A stretch of 64,000 bases of DNA from Curvularia sp. ZM96 (Eukaryota; Ascomycota; Dothideomycetes; Pleosporales; Pleosporaceae), in contig JAJGBQ010000001.1 of assembly GCA_022457065.1 (NCBI GenBank), positions 5,022,001-5,086,000 on the forward strand. Reading direction: 5' to 3'. Below, piece after piece: positions 10,811 through 20,979 of this stretch (its first letter is position 1; the number at the start of each line of letters is the position of its first letter). The position numbers and the translations under genes are program-made. The notes under the pieces were generated by a model that saw nothing but the letters and a program-made list of their open reading frames with translations, did no database searches and was not told the origin of the DNA.

Positions 10811-11923
10811 TAGCGGTGCAAGTTGGTGGATGACTGAGCAGAAAGCGGAAGAGTTTGTTGTTTAGAGAGTCTCAAAATAGGTCTGCATGTACGGAGTACA
10901 TGGGATATATTGCCGGGGTGTGATTGAGGGAATAAAGGTTTGCTGGGATCATGCATTGTTACCCAATGCGAGTAGCGCAGAAGTCCGTGGCGTGCGTATA
11001 TAGAGTAGTGGTAAACTTAAGGCGAACAGCACGTGTACTCGCAAAAGGAATATGGTGAATTCGAGACCCACCTGGGTACATGCGTATACGACCCAATGCA
11101 TGGGCAAATGAGGTGTCGAGGAGAGTCGACTCTGGAACGAGATCTAGAACACAGACCTAACGGCGAAGCGCGCTGGTGTGGGTGAGAATCCTTTGCCCAG
11201 ACGAGCGAGAACATGCACATCCATGGTGCGTGGGCTGGGCTTCTGGATGCGACGTTCGGCTATCCAACGTGGTCTGCAGGGATGGGATTTGGCGCAGCGT
11301 ATGCATGTCTATCGACTCTTGTTCGTTTTCCGTCGTATAAAAAACAAACGACGACTGGCGCGAGGGCCGCACGGCGGCGGGCAAAAGAGAGCGTTTAGGT
11401 TTTGTGCTAACGGGCAAAGGAGTGGCGCAGGACGCGGCCCTGCCAACCCCTGGGTGTCGTGGCTAAGCTTTTGCTAGCGGGGGTCGTGTCTGCGCTCTAT
11501 TCGGGGTCCACGAAGCGCCTTGCATGGGGCCGGTCAGCACCCATTGATACGCTGGTCCGGACCAACGTGCTCTGCCTCGGCCCTCGACGACACGATACAG
11601 AAAGCTCTTCTCGCACAGCCCAAGTCGAGACGGAACACCGAGTTTCAGGCGGCCTGGCTGTGCTCGTCGTCTGCGTGTGGGCGAAACACTGTGCCTGTTT
11701 CGCAACGAGCATCCTGGAGGCGATCATGTTTTTGCTTCAGGTCCCACTTGCCAGGGCAGATCGACAAGTCAGGTCGCGCTGCGCTGTCGCTCCCCCGTAC
11801 TGACTTGTCGACGGTATCTCAATAGCGTGTATCAGCGGTCGGGCGAACACGAACAGGGGGTGAGGATGTGCGTGAGTGCGTATACATACATGCAGTGTGC
11901 ATGTATTGTGTGTTGTGGGTGCG

Positions 11924-11924
<1 letters not shown>

Positions 11925-11963
<39 letters not shown>
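11925..11963 (+). repeat. (CGT)13 microsatellite
   Basis: Thirteen perfect CGT units in non-coding DNA. It is the same trinucleotide class as the coding TCG tract 1.4 kb upstream. Confidence 0.95.
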
Positions 11964-11967
<4 letters not shown>

Positions 11968-12313
11968 CGCCGTATACGCGCCTCGAGCTGCCGTTGGCGC
12001 TGCCGGCTGGAGGCTTGTCGGCGTAATTCGACTGTCAGCGCACGCGATCTAGCGTCGGTACTTCCTTCGTGGGCTGACGCCCATCTGCCCTTGCCCTGCA
12101 GCAACGCCTAGACCAGCGACCCCATGGCTTCAGGCCCTCGCACGCAAACAGCACGGCGACTAAAACACCAGCCTGGCTAAATGCGCCGCTCTCTGCGTCG
12201 ACCGGCGCGGGAGCGTCTCCGCGACGCAAATCCCTCCGTCGACTACATAGGCGTGCGCTCAGCCCCCCTCGTGTACCTTTTACGAGCCCAATAACCATTC
12301 ATCCTTGACCACG

Positions 12314-12389
12314 GTAGGTACCCTCCATTATAGCGTCAATTATCAAACCTAGCCCCAAGATTGCTCTCATGCTAACCCTCTCGTCACAG
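12314..12389 (+). other. candidate 5' UTR intron of the carboxylesterase gene
   Basis: A 76-nt stretch with donor GTAGGT, branch-like GCTAAC and acceptor GTCACAG lies 236 bases upstream of the esterase start codon. It has every splice signal seen in the window's coding introns. This is inference from signals only; RNA reads would decide it. Confidence 0.35.
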
Positions 12390-12624
12390 CTCCCCTATAT
12401 GAGGTCTTGATGCTGTCATCTGCTTTCTTTTCCCCCTTGTCCCCCATGCTCGTCTAAGAGATCTACGTGCTAGTCCCGCTGCGCTACACCTTCATCTCTG
12501 TCCGAGGCAAACGCCTCATTCCGGCACCATTGTCAGGGTTACCGCCGGGTAAGCACACTTATTCCTGGTGTCCGCCGCCTCTGGACCATCTCTGCTCCCT
12601 ACTCTCCCACAACAGCAGCCAAAA

Positions 12625-14525
12625 ATGTTGCGATTGCTGCTTTGTGTGGCCTTCCTCTTCCACTGGGCCCTGGCGCTAGACGATGTCGTCGATCTTGGAT
12701 ACGCAAAGTACCAGGGCAAAAGTATCGGCGATGGCGTCATGCGCTGGGCGGGCATGCGATATGCCCGCAGCCCGTCTCGAAAGGAGGGTCTTCGCTTCGC
12801 TGCACCTCAAGACCCTGTCCAAGAAGAAGGCATCGTGAATGCAACAACGGTACGCCAACATTCACGGCCGGGACTGCACATGGCAACTAACTCCACACCA
12901 GTTCGGGCCCTTGTGCATTGGGACCAGAAGCGACCTCAGCTCTGAAACGGGAGGGACCCATTCAGAAGACTGCCTCTTCGTCAATGTCTTCTCACCAAGC
13001 AAAGCAACAGAAAAGAGCCTGCTGCCCGTCTATGTCTTCATCCAGGGCGGTGGCTTCAACACCAACGGCAACGCAGACTACAACGGCGCAGACCTCATCA
13101 GAGCAGGCGACAATGGCATGGTCGTCGTAAACTTCAACTACCGCGTCGGACCATACGGTTTCTTGGCTTCCAAAGAGATTGTCGCCAACAAAAGCTTGAG
13201 TCTAAACAACGGTCTCAAGGATCAGAGGCAAGCCCTCAAGTGGGTTCAAAAATACATCACCAAGTTTGGCGGAGACCCCAACCACGTAACGCTTGGAGGT
13301 GCCAGTGCTGGTGGAGGTTCAGTCGTGTTCCACCTTACAGCTTACGGTGGTAGGGATGATGGTCTGTTCCATGCTGCCGCCGCCGAGTCTGCGGCTTTCC
13401 CATCTCTACACACCGTCGAGGAAAGTCAATGGCAATACGATGAACTGCTTCGTCAAACCCGTTGCAAGGACATGGACTGCATGGCTAGCATGGATGCTGT
13501 CGCCTTTCAGACTGCCGTTCGGACCATGAAGAAGCCCTTTCCGGGCGCCGACGGCCCGCCCCTGTTTTTCTGGAACCCAACTCTCGACAATGATTTCATT
13601 CAGGACTTGACGTTCAAACAGTTGCAGGCCGGCCGCTACGTCCACGTACCCACCATCTTCGGCAGCGCTACGCACGATGGCGTCATCTTTACGCCAAAGT
13701 CGGTCATGACCATGTCCAAATCACAAAGTTTCCTCACCGATCAATACCCGAGTGTGAAATGGAACGCCATTCGTCAGGTATGGGGCTCGGACACAGCCAT
13801 TGCGGCCGCTAGCGACGAGCGCTGGCGATCAGTCACTGCCGACATCTATGGTGCAATGCGATACGGCTGTCCAGGACTGGCAATTTCTTCCATATACGCC
13901 AGCAACAAGAGCGACTCCACATGGCATTACAGGTGGAATGTTGGACCAGCTCTGCACGTTGGCGAGTTGCTATCTATTTGGAATAACGGTACTACTGCGG
14001 CTGGTGTGTTTGTTCAAGCATACTGGGCTTCCTTCATCAGGAGCTACGATCCCAACAAGCATGCTGCAGAGTTCCTTGCCTCCAAGGGCTCGGAGCTCAA
14101 GAGCCCACAGTGGAACACATTCGACCCCAAGGAAGAGACCAGAATAGTCTTCAGTGACGATAACAATGTGAGCATGGAGAAGGTTTCGGATGTCGAGCAG
14201 AAGCGATGCGATGCCATTGATGTCATGGGCTTGAACGTGAAACCGTAAGTCTTTGTGCACTTTTATTCTCGAGAACGTAAACACTAACAAAAACTGCAGG
14301 CCTACAAGTGGTTCTTCCGACTCTGGCTCCTCTGGCTCTACTTCTGGCGCCACTCCTGGTTCCTCTGGTTCTACTGGTTCTACTGGTTCTTCTGGTGCTC
14401 CTTCCGATTCCGGTTCCCCCCAACGTCCCTCCAGCTCGTCCGGAAGCCGAGACGCGCCACTTTCACTGGCCTCTCTAATTTTTGCTTCAATTATAATGGG
14501 TGCCTGGCAGTGGGCACCATTCTGA
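12625..14525 (+). CDS. secreted type-B carboxylesterase with GPI-anchor-like tail
   Basis: Exons 12625-12849, 12902-14244 and 14300-14525 give 597 residues. Introns are 12850-12901 (GTACGC, branch CTAAC, CCAG) and 14245-14299 (GTAAGT, branch CTAAC, TGCAG). A signal peptide covers about residues 1-18 (LLLCVAFLFHWALA). The alpha/beta-hydrolase fold of the cholinesterase/lipase-B family follows. The SEDCLFVNVF motif is present, the nucleophile Ser lies in GGASAGGG at about residue 210, an acidic triad candidate in SATHDG, and the catalytic His in ALHVGE. The usual GESAG is GASAG here, so the Glu before the nucleophile is replaced. The last exon encodes a Ser/Gly/Thr linker, then APLSLASLIFASIIMG and a short end, the layout of a GPI-attachment signal with an omega site near residues 570-576. 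The enzyme would hydrolyse esters at the cell surface; the substrate is unknown. Confidence 0.88.
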
Positions 14526-15236
14526 ATCCGTTGAATCCGTGTGCGGAGACATTAAGAATAATATATCTGTTTAATATTCTCAGACTTGATCGCCAGTATT
14601 CCTTGAGATCAAGGTTCATATCACCTTTGGACTTGAGGCCCTCGGGCTTGAATCTATACAAACTCCACATAATAGCTACGCTGCATTCCGCTCTTCATAT
14701 ACCCAGCAAAGCCGACAGCTGTTGTCCGATAGGATAAGAGCCTTGGTGCTGCTGTTCAAGGGAAGCAATGAGTCGCTAAAGATATCGCTGCATCCTGAGG
14801 ATACGCCTAATGATGGGAAGACGACAAGGAAGCATTAGCAGGAGGAAAGAAAGAGAACAGTCTTGTAAGACAAGGGTCCGCCGACGAAGTACACTTCTGA
14901 GTCAAGCACTTGGCTCGTTTGAAGTGTAAGAGGAGAGCAACTGGGCCAAGAGGCAGGATGGAGCTGTTGTGATACAACACCGTCTGTCCAATAACACAGA
15001 TGCTACTGTAATATGTAAAGTTTAACACTTAAAGCACAGTCCATATTTGCCATAGACTTGTAGAATACACGCTGTGCACACTTGAAGCAATCACATCTCT
15101 AGACATTGTGTGGCCGCTATGTTTTCACAGTGTGAATACTTGACCCTCTCAAATGTATATTTAAAAACATCTACACTACCCTAGTCAATTCTCCAGCAGT
15201 GCCTTCGCTCAGCAGAACGAAGAAAATAGACTCAGT
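14526..15236. other. intergenic, no gene seen
   Basis: Contains the 3' UTR of the esterase and the AT-rich promoter of the next gene. No coding or RNA feature is recognised. Confidence 0.5.
15156..15165 (+). promoter_or_regulatory. TATA-like element
   Basis: TATATTTAAA lies 72 bases upstream of the ATG at 15237, a suitable distance for a core promoter with a short leader. Confidence 0.4.
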
Positions 15237-16325
15237 ATGACGTCTCAGATTCCGCCGCGCAGCCTGGAGCTGGCGAGTGACGTTCAGGTCGAGGGGGAGT
15301 GGCTGCTAGTAGCAAGCACCCCAGGCGCGACTTCTCCTTCTAGTATGCTAATGACCTCACAGGAATGGCTCAAACCACCTTTTGCAGAGTCCTTCGATGA
15401 CCTCTCATGGTTTTGCTTCGACGCCTCTCCACGGGACTCGTTTGAGCAAACGGATGCTCACTCCTTGGCCTTGTCCACAACCGACAGCACTGCCAGCACT
15501 GCCAGCACTGTTGCAAACGACGAGCAGGAAACCTTGTCAGATTCGCACGGATACACCTTTCTAGAGGTACCAATGTCGGACTTCCCACTGGAGCAGATGG
15601 ACAAGCTGCCACGCTATTACACTGCGGCTCTATCCGAAGACGACATACAAGCTCTCAGCCGTGGTAAGAAGAACCACAACCTCAAGAAATGGTCGGTCGA
15701 AGACATGGTTAAGTACCACGAGGCTCGTAAGAACCTGATTCCTCTCGTCATGCCCAAAGTCGAGAAGATGAATGCGCTTGCGGATATCGAGTATGGCAAG
15801 CAGTATAGCCAGCGCGCAGTGACAGACAGGGTGCGTCTGGCATTCCGCTTACCACGTATCAAGGTAACTGACCACAACAAGGAGCATGGTGAAACTACGA
15901 TGTCCCCTCGATCTTCTATCTCGTCGCCAAATGAACTACCATCGTCACCTATGGAAAGCCCTTCGAGCCCACCGTTCATACGTGATGGCGGTTCACCTCA
16001 GCATGCGTCATTGCACGCTCGTGCAGCCAGCAGCGGTGACTACTTTTCCCACCGCCCTGGCTATAGGAATGCCACGAACCACCGTCGCCGTATATCTCCT
16101 CTGGCATCATCCTCAGACCCGCCATCAGATTCCACAACCCGCGTCCGCAGCCCGCTGGCGCAGCAAGTGCAGTTCCGACTGGACCCAGAGGTGACCTTTG
16201 ACTCTTTCCTTGTGCCGCACAAGTCTGGCAAGGGCGAGATCTTGCCCGGTGCAGCGAATGCGAAGAAGCGCAAGTCGCCAAAGCTGAGCAAAGTACCTTC
16301 TATGCCGCTTCTGCGGAAGCGATGA
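15237..16325 (+). CDS. unknown protein, 362 residues, with a KW-x-x-x-D-x-V motif
   Basis: A single open exon with an in-frame ATG at 15237 shortly after a stop-rich AT region. No known domain is recognised. Residues 1-90 are Ser/Thr-rich. Residues about 115-205 look folded: a hydrophobic segment around YTFLEVPMSDFPLEQMDKLP, then a Lys-rich helix region with KKWSVEDMVKYHEARK at about 150. Residues 220-340 are Ser/Pro-rich with many SP/SPP sites, a candidate for proline-directed phosphorylation. The C-terminus is Lys/Arg-rich (KKRKSPKLSK), a possible nuclear localisation signal. The KW...D.V...EA motif recurs in the unknown protein at 31.5 kb. Most likely a conserved fungal hypothetical; a nuclear role is only inferred. 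Confidence 0.75.
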   Translation: MTSQIPPRSLELASDVQVEGEWLLVASTPGATSPSSMLMTSQEWLKPPFAESFDDLSWFCFDASPRDSFEQTDAHSLALSTTDSTASTASTVANDEQETLSDSHGYTFLEVPMSDFPLEQMDKLPRYYTAALSEDDIQALSRGKKNHNLKKWSVEDMVKYHEARKNLIPLVMPKVEKMNALADIEYGKQYSQRAVTDRVRLAFRLPRIKVTDHNKEHGETTMSPRSSISSPNELPSSPMESPSSPPFIRDGGSPQHASLHARAASSGDYFSHRPGYRNATNHRRRISPLASSSDPPSDSTTRVRSPLAQQVQFRLDPEVTFDSFLVPHKSGKGEILPGAANAKKRKSPKLSKVPSMPLLRKR

Positions 16326-16740
16326 CAGCTTGAGTAGGCTTTTTCTTTTACTGATCGATGCGATTGTCGCTAGTGAGGTAATGTCTAAGTTGTGAGACGG
16401 CAACAAAGGCCCCGTGTCTGACCACACACAAAACTGTAACTAACAAGGACAAGTTAACAGCATTAATAGGCCGAGAGTAAGACACTAGCGCCGCGTGTAC
16501 CCGCCAAACTTTACAGCCGGGCTGGTGGCTCTTTTACGTATGTAGGTAGTCTAGACAAGGTTAAGTCAACCTGACCTGGGAACGGCTTACCCGATTAGGG
16601 CAACTATCGCATCTTATTGCGAGTGGGGGGAACATAGCTCACGGAGCGCTCTTCAACGTTTTTATATCATGTAGCTTGTGCTTTTAACAGTTTGTAGTTT
16701 CTTACACGATCTTAACAAATCAAACATATCTTAAAGAAAA
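16326..16740. other. intergenic, no gene seen
   Basis: Between the unknown protein gene and the cupin gene. AT-rich in its last 100 bases, which would hold the core promoter and leader of the cupin gene. Confidence 0.45.
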
Positions 16741-17269
16741 AGTGAGTAAATTATCAAAGGCCAATTGTGATGTATACACGACTAATACGACTATACAGTG
16801 TCTTCCCCCCTCGTCCCCCTCACCATCATCAAAGGCGCAGGCCACGAATTCATTCCTCTACCTGAAGGCGACAATGCCACTGTCGCAGACTTCCATTCGT
16901 GCGTCCCCTATCCCCTATCCACCAACCTCACATTCTAAAACCTCCTTCTTTTCCAGCATCCGCACCAACACCACCGACACGCCCACACACCTAACCAGCG
17001 GCTTCTACAAAATCGTCGCCGGCCCCGCCAAACCCGCGCACTACAACTTTGAAGAATCCAAATACGTGCTCAGCGGCCAAATCGACATTCTCGACGAGGC
17101 AACGGGCATCACGCATCATTTGGTCGCGGGCGACTTTGCCTTTTTCCACGTGGGCTCCAAAGTGCAGTTTTCGACAAAGAGCCAAGGCATGGCGTTTTAT
17201 GCCGTGACGAGGCCGGTCAGGGTAGCGCATCCGAATTTGAAGGGGAGGGAGGAGAAGTCGAAGTTGTAA
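16741..17269 (+). CDS. small cupin-fold protein, EutQ-like; start codon split by an intron
   Basis: The best model is exons 16741, 16799-16898 and 16957-17269, 137 residues. The frame that encodes TIIKGAGHEFIPLPEGD has a stop upstream and no ATG, but the base A at 16741 precedes a strong donor (GTGAGT). The acceptor TATACAG at 16798 is followed by TG TCT TCC, so splicing creates an ATG in an AAAA context and the N-terminus MSSPLVPLT. Intron 2 (16899-16956) joins FHS to IRTNTTD. The product has the single-domain RmlC-like cupin pattern: HYNFEESKYVLSGQIDI, then GDFAFFHVGSKVQF, as in EutQ-like proteins. The biochemical role is unknown. An alternative without intron 1 uses a GTG or upstream ATG in another frame and loses the conserved beta strand. 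Confidence 0.75.
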
Positions 17270-17746
17270 AAAGAGAGTTTGGGGATATGTGTGCGTGTAT
17301 ATATATATTTATGCCAGAAGGTCGCGGTTCAAGGAAATTTTGAATGGACTTGGAGAACGATGGATGTAGTATTTCCTTGATATGGAAAAGTCTATTTCCC
17401 TAGCTGTTATCAAAACACACTGCGGCATGGAAGCCTGCTCCCTCCTCAAAACTGAGCCCCCCTTCCTCGAATGAAGTTAGCAGTGGATATCCAACTGTCC
17501 TTGTTGCAACGCCAGTCGTCTGTCTCAAGATGATTCAACCAAGTGTAGAAAAAGAAAAAGGCAAACTTGACTGTGAAGAAAGAAAGTAAAGAAAACCCCG
17601 TCCCACCTGAGTCGTCTGGTAACCCTCTTCACATCCTCCGCTGATGCCAAGTATACGCCACGCGACGCCAGCTAGCATATCCCATGCTTCCAAAACCAGA
17701 AGAAAGAAAAACACCAACACGAACATAACCAAGTCGCAACCAGCGC
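17270..17746. other. 3' regions of convergent cupin and hbrB genes
   Basis: About 480 bases between two converging stop codons. Contains TA-rich stretches (tatatatatt near 17298) usable as termination signals. No gene seen. Confidence 0.5.
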
Positions 17747-20290
17747 TCAGGCCCCAATACCAGGAATATTCACCGCACCCGCGGCCAAATTCAGTCCACC
17801 TCCTCTACTCCTCGGCCCAACGAAACCCTGTCTCTGCCTACCAGTGCGTCCTCTACCTAGCCAGTTATACTTGAGCTCCTTGTTCAGCCTACCAATCTTT
17901 TCCTGCGCGTCATCGCTGCTCTGCAGACTGACGAGCACAGAGACACACTGCAGCATGCGGCCCACAGTCTCCGTGACTTTGGTACTGTCCATGGGCTGTT
18001 GGCGCAGAGCCGGCGGCGGAGGATGCTGATTATGCGAAGTAGGAGGAGGATGCAGATGAGCAACGGTGGGTGGGTGTTGCGAAGGGTTTGAAGAAAAAGA
18101 GCCAGCGGATGTGTTTGATGTGGCCCGGGAGCGTGTGCTTGCGAAGGTGGAAGATGTGATGCTGGTGGTTGATTCGAGGTAGCCTCCACTGCTTTGGCTG
18201 GTCGAATTGAGACTGCCGAGCTGCGCGTCATTTGCGCTACCGGCGGTGCCAGGACGCGTGTCGTAGGGTATAGGCGAAGGCGAGTCCAGACCTGCGTTGA
18301 GGTTTTCTAAGGAGAGACGCGAGAAGATAGCCATGAGGGCTTCGTAGCGCGGCAAGATGACAATGTCACGGAACATGAGTAGAGTCATACGACGGACTTC
18401 GAGTTCGCCTAATATGGGTATGTTCTTGTGATTTGGGCTCTTGTTGTTCATTTCGTCGGGAAGCATAACACCCCAGAACTCGGCAGCTTGGGCAGATGTC
18501 ATGATGCCTGAGCCTCTAAACTCCATGTCGAGAGGGAGGAAAACAGCTTGGAGGAAGGGCAGTATGGTGGTGAACACGACAAGCCACATCTCGACTAGGT
18601 GCGGAATCAGCCTATCATCAGGCACGTGTCGGAGGGTCTGGTCGAGTGAGCCAAAACCTGTCTGAAGAAGCTCGTTGAGGTCTTCGATAAGGATAATGGG
18701 TGAACGTTTGTGAATACACCGCTTGATATGGACAGTGACTAGGGCGTTGAAGTCCTCAACTGGCGGCCGTGGATCTTCGCCTTCAAATATCAACAAAACC
18801 CTTGCCTTCAGCAATGGCCAAGCATCGTCTGGTGATAAACCATGTATACCAAAAGAGCTCCCTAGATGAGACATTTCCGAGGTATGCGATATAGCTTGGC
18901 CTGGTGTAGAGAGATTTGAAGTCGTCGTTATGCTGCCTGCCAACAGCGGCCACTCTGATCTTTCTATACTAAAAGATTGATTGCGTTCTCGATGCGGCGG
19001 CTCTAACTGTGCATCCAAAAATGCCGCCGCCTTCTCTTCCTTCTTGGCTCGTCTTAAGTGGCGTCCGCCGTGCCTCAGATCCAAACCAGTCACGGAACTG
19101 GCGAATGTGCTCGAGTGTCCTGGTGACGATGGCGCTGCAAATGAATAGAGAGGCTCCGGGGCGCTGGGATTAGTGGGTTTCGAATTGCTGCTCGCCGAGG
19201 AGAGCGGAAGAGCAAAGCTGTCCCCATCCTTCAATTTGTGTTTCTGCCTCGACAGAAAATGATGCTTATGTTTTTCCTCTTTGCGTTCTGGTAACGAGTC
19301 GTTTCGCGGAGGAACGAGGGTCGATGTTGATGCGTTGGCTGAGGAGTATAGTGAAGCATTGGCCGTGGTTGCGTTCGAGTCAATCAAACTCGTCGTCGAG
19401 CCTGCCATCATCATGCGATTCAGCGCCTGAGAGCTATGAATGCCAATACCAATCTTCCCTGGCGAAGGCAAGGCCTGGTGCTTGCTTTCTGAGCGGTTTT
19501 CCACCTTGATGTTCTTGGGCTTGGACGAGAACAGCTTCATCTTGCTCTTCCCCTCCTTTGGCTTCTGCAAAGGTGGCACCTCCGGTGTTGATGCCGCTGG
19601 CTTGGGCGAGGCATGCGGCTGAGTGCCCTCGACGCCGGGCGAGTTGAGTGGACTCCGTGGAAAAGCAGCGTTTGCGGCCGTGGTCGCGACCATTCTGCTC
19701 GCTCCGCCTGGACTCGGGTAGGTGACACCATTGGTGCGGAACGTCATGCCCTGGGCAGGTGCTGCCGGGGGGCTCAATGGCTGACTTCGTTCGGCGGGCG
19801 CGGCGTCATTGGGAGCGGGAATCGTGGTAGAGCGCTTACGGTAATGCTGAGAGTTCTGCGCATATGCGGCCTGGGCAGCGATCTGCGAGGCACTGAGCTG
19901 ACTCTGCGGGGCCATGGCGGCATCCCTCTCTCGGCCAGGGCTCTCTTTCATGGAGCTGAGGCTGGGCTCGAAGTAGCCTTGTGAGCGCTGGCGAGGACGG
20001 TGGCCTATGTGCGCGCCGGCGGTGTGAGTGAGGCTCTGTGTCGCATCGCGCACGATGGCTGGACGCGAATAGTTCTGTGCAGACAGTTGGCCAGCCGTGC
20101 GCGAGTCGGCGGCCGTGGGTGACTTTAAGGCGGAGGGGGACAGGACCGAGGCGGGCAGAGGAGCGCGTCGCTGCTGTTGCTGTTGCTGCTGTTGCTGGGT
20201 CGCGTAGGGGCCGTCGGAGTCGGACTCGTCGAGGGAGATGGGGCGTCGAAGGGCGGGCGTCGCAGGAGGAGGAGGAGAGGACGAGGGCAT
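17747..20290 (-). CDS. hbrB: HbrB-like TORC2 subunit
   Basis: A single exon of 847 residues. The N-terminal ~470 residues are low-complexity (Ser, Pro, Gln) with a poly-Gln run near residue 32 and basic Lys-rich patches. The HbrB domain (Pfam HbrB, related to yeast Bit61/Bit2 and human PRR5) spans about residues 480-667, from HGLSPDDAWPLLKARVLLIF to SLENLNAG, with the conserved LRHVPDDRLIPHLVEMW block. A Ser/Gly/Pro linker and a helical tail (TETVGRMLQCVSVLVSLQSS) follow. The family binds Tor2 and Avo3 and supports actin polarity and sphingolipid signalling; in Aspergillus hbrB mutants hyperbranch. The gene is head-to-head with GON7 (367 bases between start codons). No intron signals that would improve the model were seen. 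Confidence 0.92.
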   Translation of the reverse strand: MPSSSPPPPATPALRRPISLDESDSDGPYATQQQQQQQQQRRAPLPASVLSPSALKSPTAADSRTAGQLSAQNYSRPAIVRDATQSLTHTAGAHIGHRPRQRSQGYFEPSLSSMKESPGRERDAAMAPQSQLSASQIAAQAAYAQNSQHYRKRSTTIPAPNDAAPAERSQPLSPPAAPAQGMTFRTNGVTYPSPGGASRMVATTAANAAFPRSPLNSPGVEGTQPHASPKPAASTPEVPPLQKPKEGKSKMKLFSSKPKNIKVENRSESKHQALPSPGKIGIGIHSSQALNRMMMAGSTTSLIDSNATTANASLYSSANASTSTLVPPRNDSLPERKEEKHKHHFLSRQKHKLKDGDSFALPLSSASSNSKPTNPSAPEPLYSFAAPSSPGHSSTFASSVTGLDLRHGGRHLRRAKKEEKAAAFLDAQLEPPHRERNQSFSIERSEWPLLAGSITTTSNLSTPGQAISHTSEMSHLGSSFGIHGLSPDDAWPLLKARVLLIFEGEDPRPPVEDFNALVTVHIKRCIHKRSPIILIEDLNELLQTGFGSLDQTLRHVPDDRLIPHLVEMWLVVFTTILPFLQAVFLPLDMEFRGSGIMTSAQAAEFWGVMLPDEMNNKSPNHKNIPILGELEVRRMTLLMFRDIVILPRYEALMAIFSRLSLENLNAGLDSPSPIPYDTRPGTAGSANDAQLGSLNSTSQSSGGYLESTTSITSSTFASTRSRATSNTSAGSFSSNPSQHPPTVAHLHPPPTSHNQHPPPPALRQQPMDSTKVTETVGRMLQCVSVLVSLQSSDDAQEKIGRLNKELKYNWLGRGRTGRQRQGFVGPRSRGGGLNLAAGAVNIPGIGA
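20171..20198 (-). repeat. CAG/CAA tract coding poly-Gln in hbrB
   Basis: A run of CTG and TTG triplets on the plus strand (Gln codons on the minus strand) near the N-terminus of HbrB. Confidence 0.9.
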
Positions 20291-20657
20291 GGTGGGCGGC
20301 GATACTACCGGCCGGGTTGCTTTTGCGATAGGGTGGCTGCGTGCAGGGTCAGGGAACGACGTATGCGGCTGCGGCGTGCGGATGCAAATGCAGTCGACAA
20401 CGGGCGCGCCAGGGGGAGGACGCGGTGCAGAGTGGCTCCTATTGCAGCGCTCGCATGGCCGGCATGGGGAGCGTCGCAGATGCAGCTGGTGTCGTGTATC
20501 AGCAGCATCGGACAGACGAGTGGGTTGGGAGAGACGACGTCGATTCAGACGCGGGTCGTTCCATGCGCCGCTAACTCACTCCACCCCGCCGCCCTTGGCT
20601 TCACTTCTACCACCCCCGCCGCGCTTTGCTTCTTCCCTCATCGTCTGCCAGCCAAAC
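20291..20657. promoter_or_regulatory. bidirectional promoter, hbrB / GON7
   Basis: Only 367 bases separate the start codons of two divergent genes, so they must share promoter DNA. The GON7-proximal 80 bases are pyrimidine-rich. No TATA box is evident. Confidence 0.6.
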
Positions 20658-20909
20658 ATGCCTACTCTGACTGCCAGCTACGCCGCTCCGGCGTCCTCGT
20701 CGCAGACCTTCACCGCCGAGCTCCCCGCACTGGCGTCACCACCCTCAACGGCAGACCGCGTAGCCTACCTGGCCGACCTCGCCTCTGCGCTGAAAACCAT
20801 GCAAAAGGACGTCAACGAGTTCCTTACCCAGAAGATGGCAGAAGACAAGGCTGCCGATGACGCCAAGGACGAGGAGACGTATGGCGAGGAAGTTGTCGAG
20901 GAAGATTGA
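20658..20909 (+). CDS. GON7: KEOPS/EKC complex subunit Gon7
   Basis: A single exon of 83 residues starting at ATG 20658 after a pyrimidine-rich leader. The layout matches the Gon7 family: a short disordered start (MPTLTASYAAP), a central amphipathic helix (ADRVAYLADLASALKTMQKDVNEFLTQKM, given here as the region around residues 32-60) and a very acidic C-terminus ending EEVVEED. Gon7 caps Pcc1 in the KEOPS complex, which makes the t6A modification on ANN-decoding tRNAs and affects telomeres. The stop codon is only 70 bases from the stop of VPS39 on the other strand, so their 3' UTRs almost surely overlap. Confidence 0.85.
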   Translation: MPTLTASYAAPASSSQTFTAELPALASPPSTADRVAYLADLASALKTMQKDVNEFLTQKMAEDKAADDAKDEETYGEEVVEED

Positions 20910-20979
20910 GCGTACACACACGTATATAAAACAATTGGTATACGGTTTCATGGGTATCCACGCAAGCTACAAGACTCCA

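Larger units (their letters stand above)
10811..12624. other. intergenic upstream of the carboxylesterase, no gene seen
   Basis: About 1.8 kb. It contains the 3' end region of the SDH assembly factor gene, a (CGT)13 microsatellite at 11925-11963 and the esterase promoter, pyrimidine-rich from about 12400. Open frames (up to 144 codons) cross the microsatellite and carry no domain. Confidence 0.5.

Noticed and set aside
11041..11110. Possible tRNA B-box-like sequence (ATTCGAGACCC)
   Set aside because: No matching A box or acceptor stem could be paired around it.
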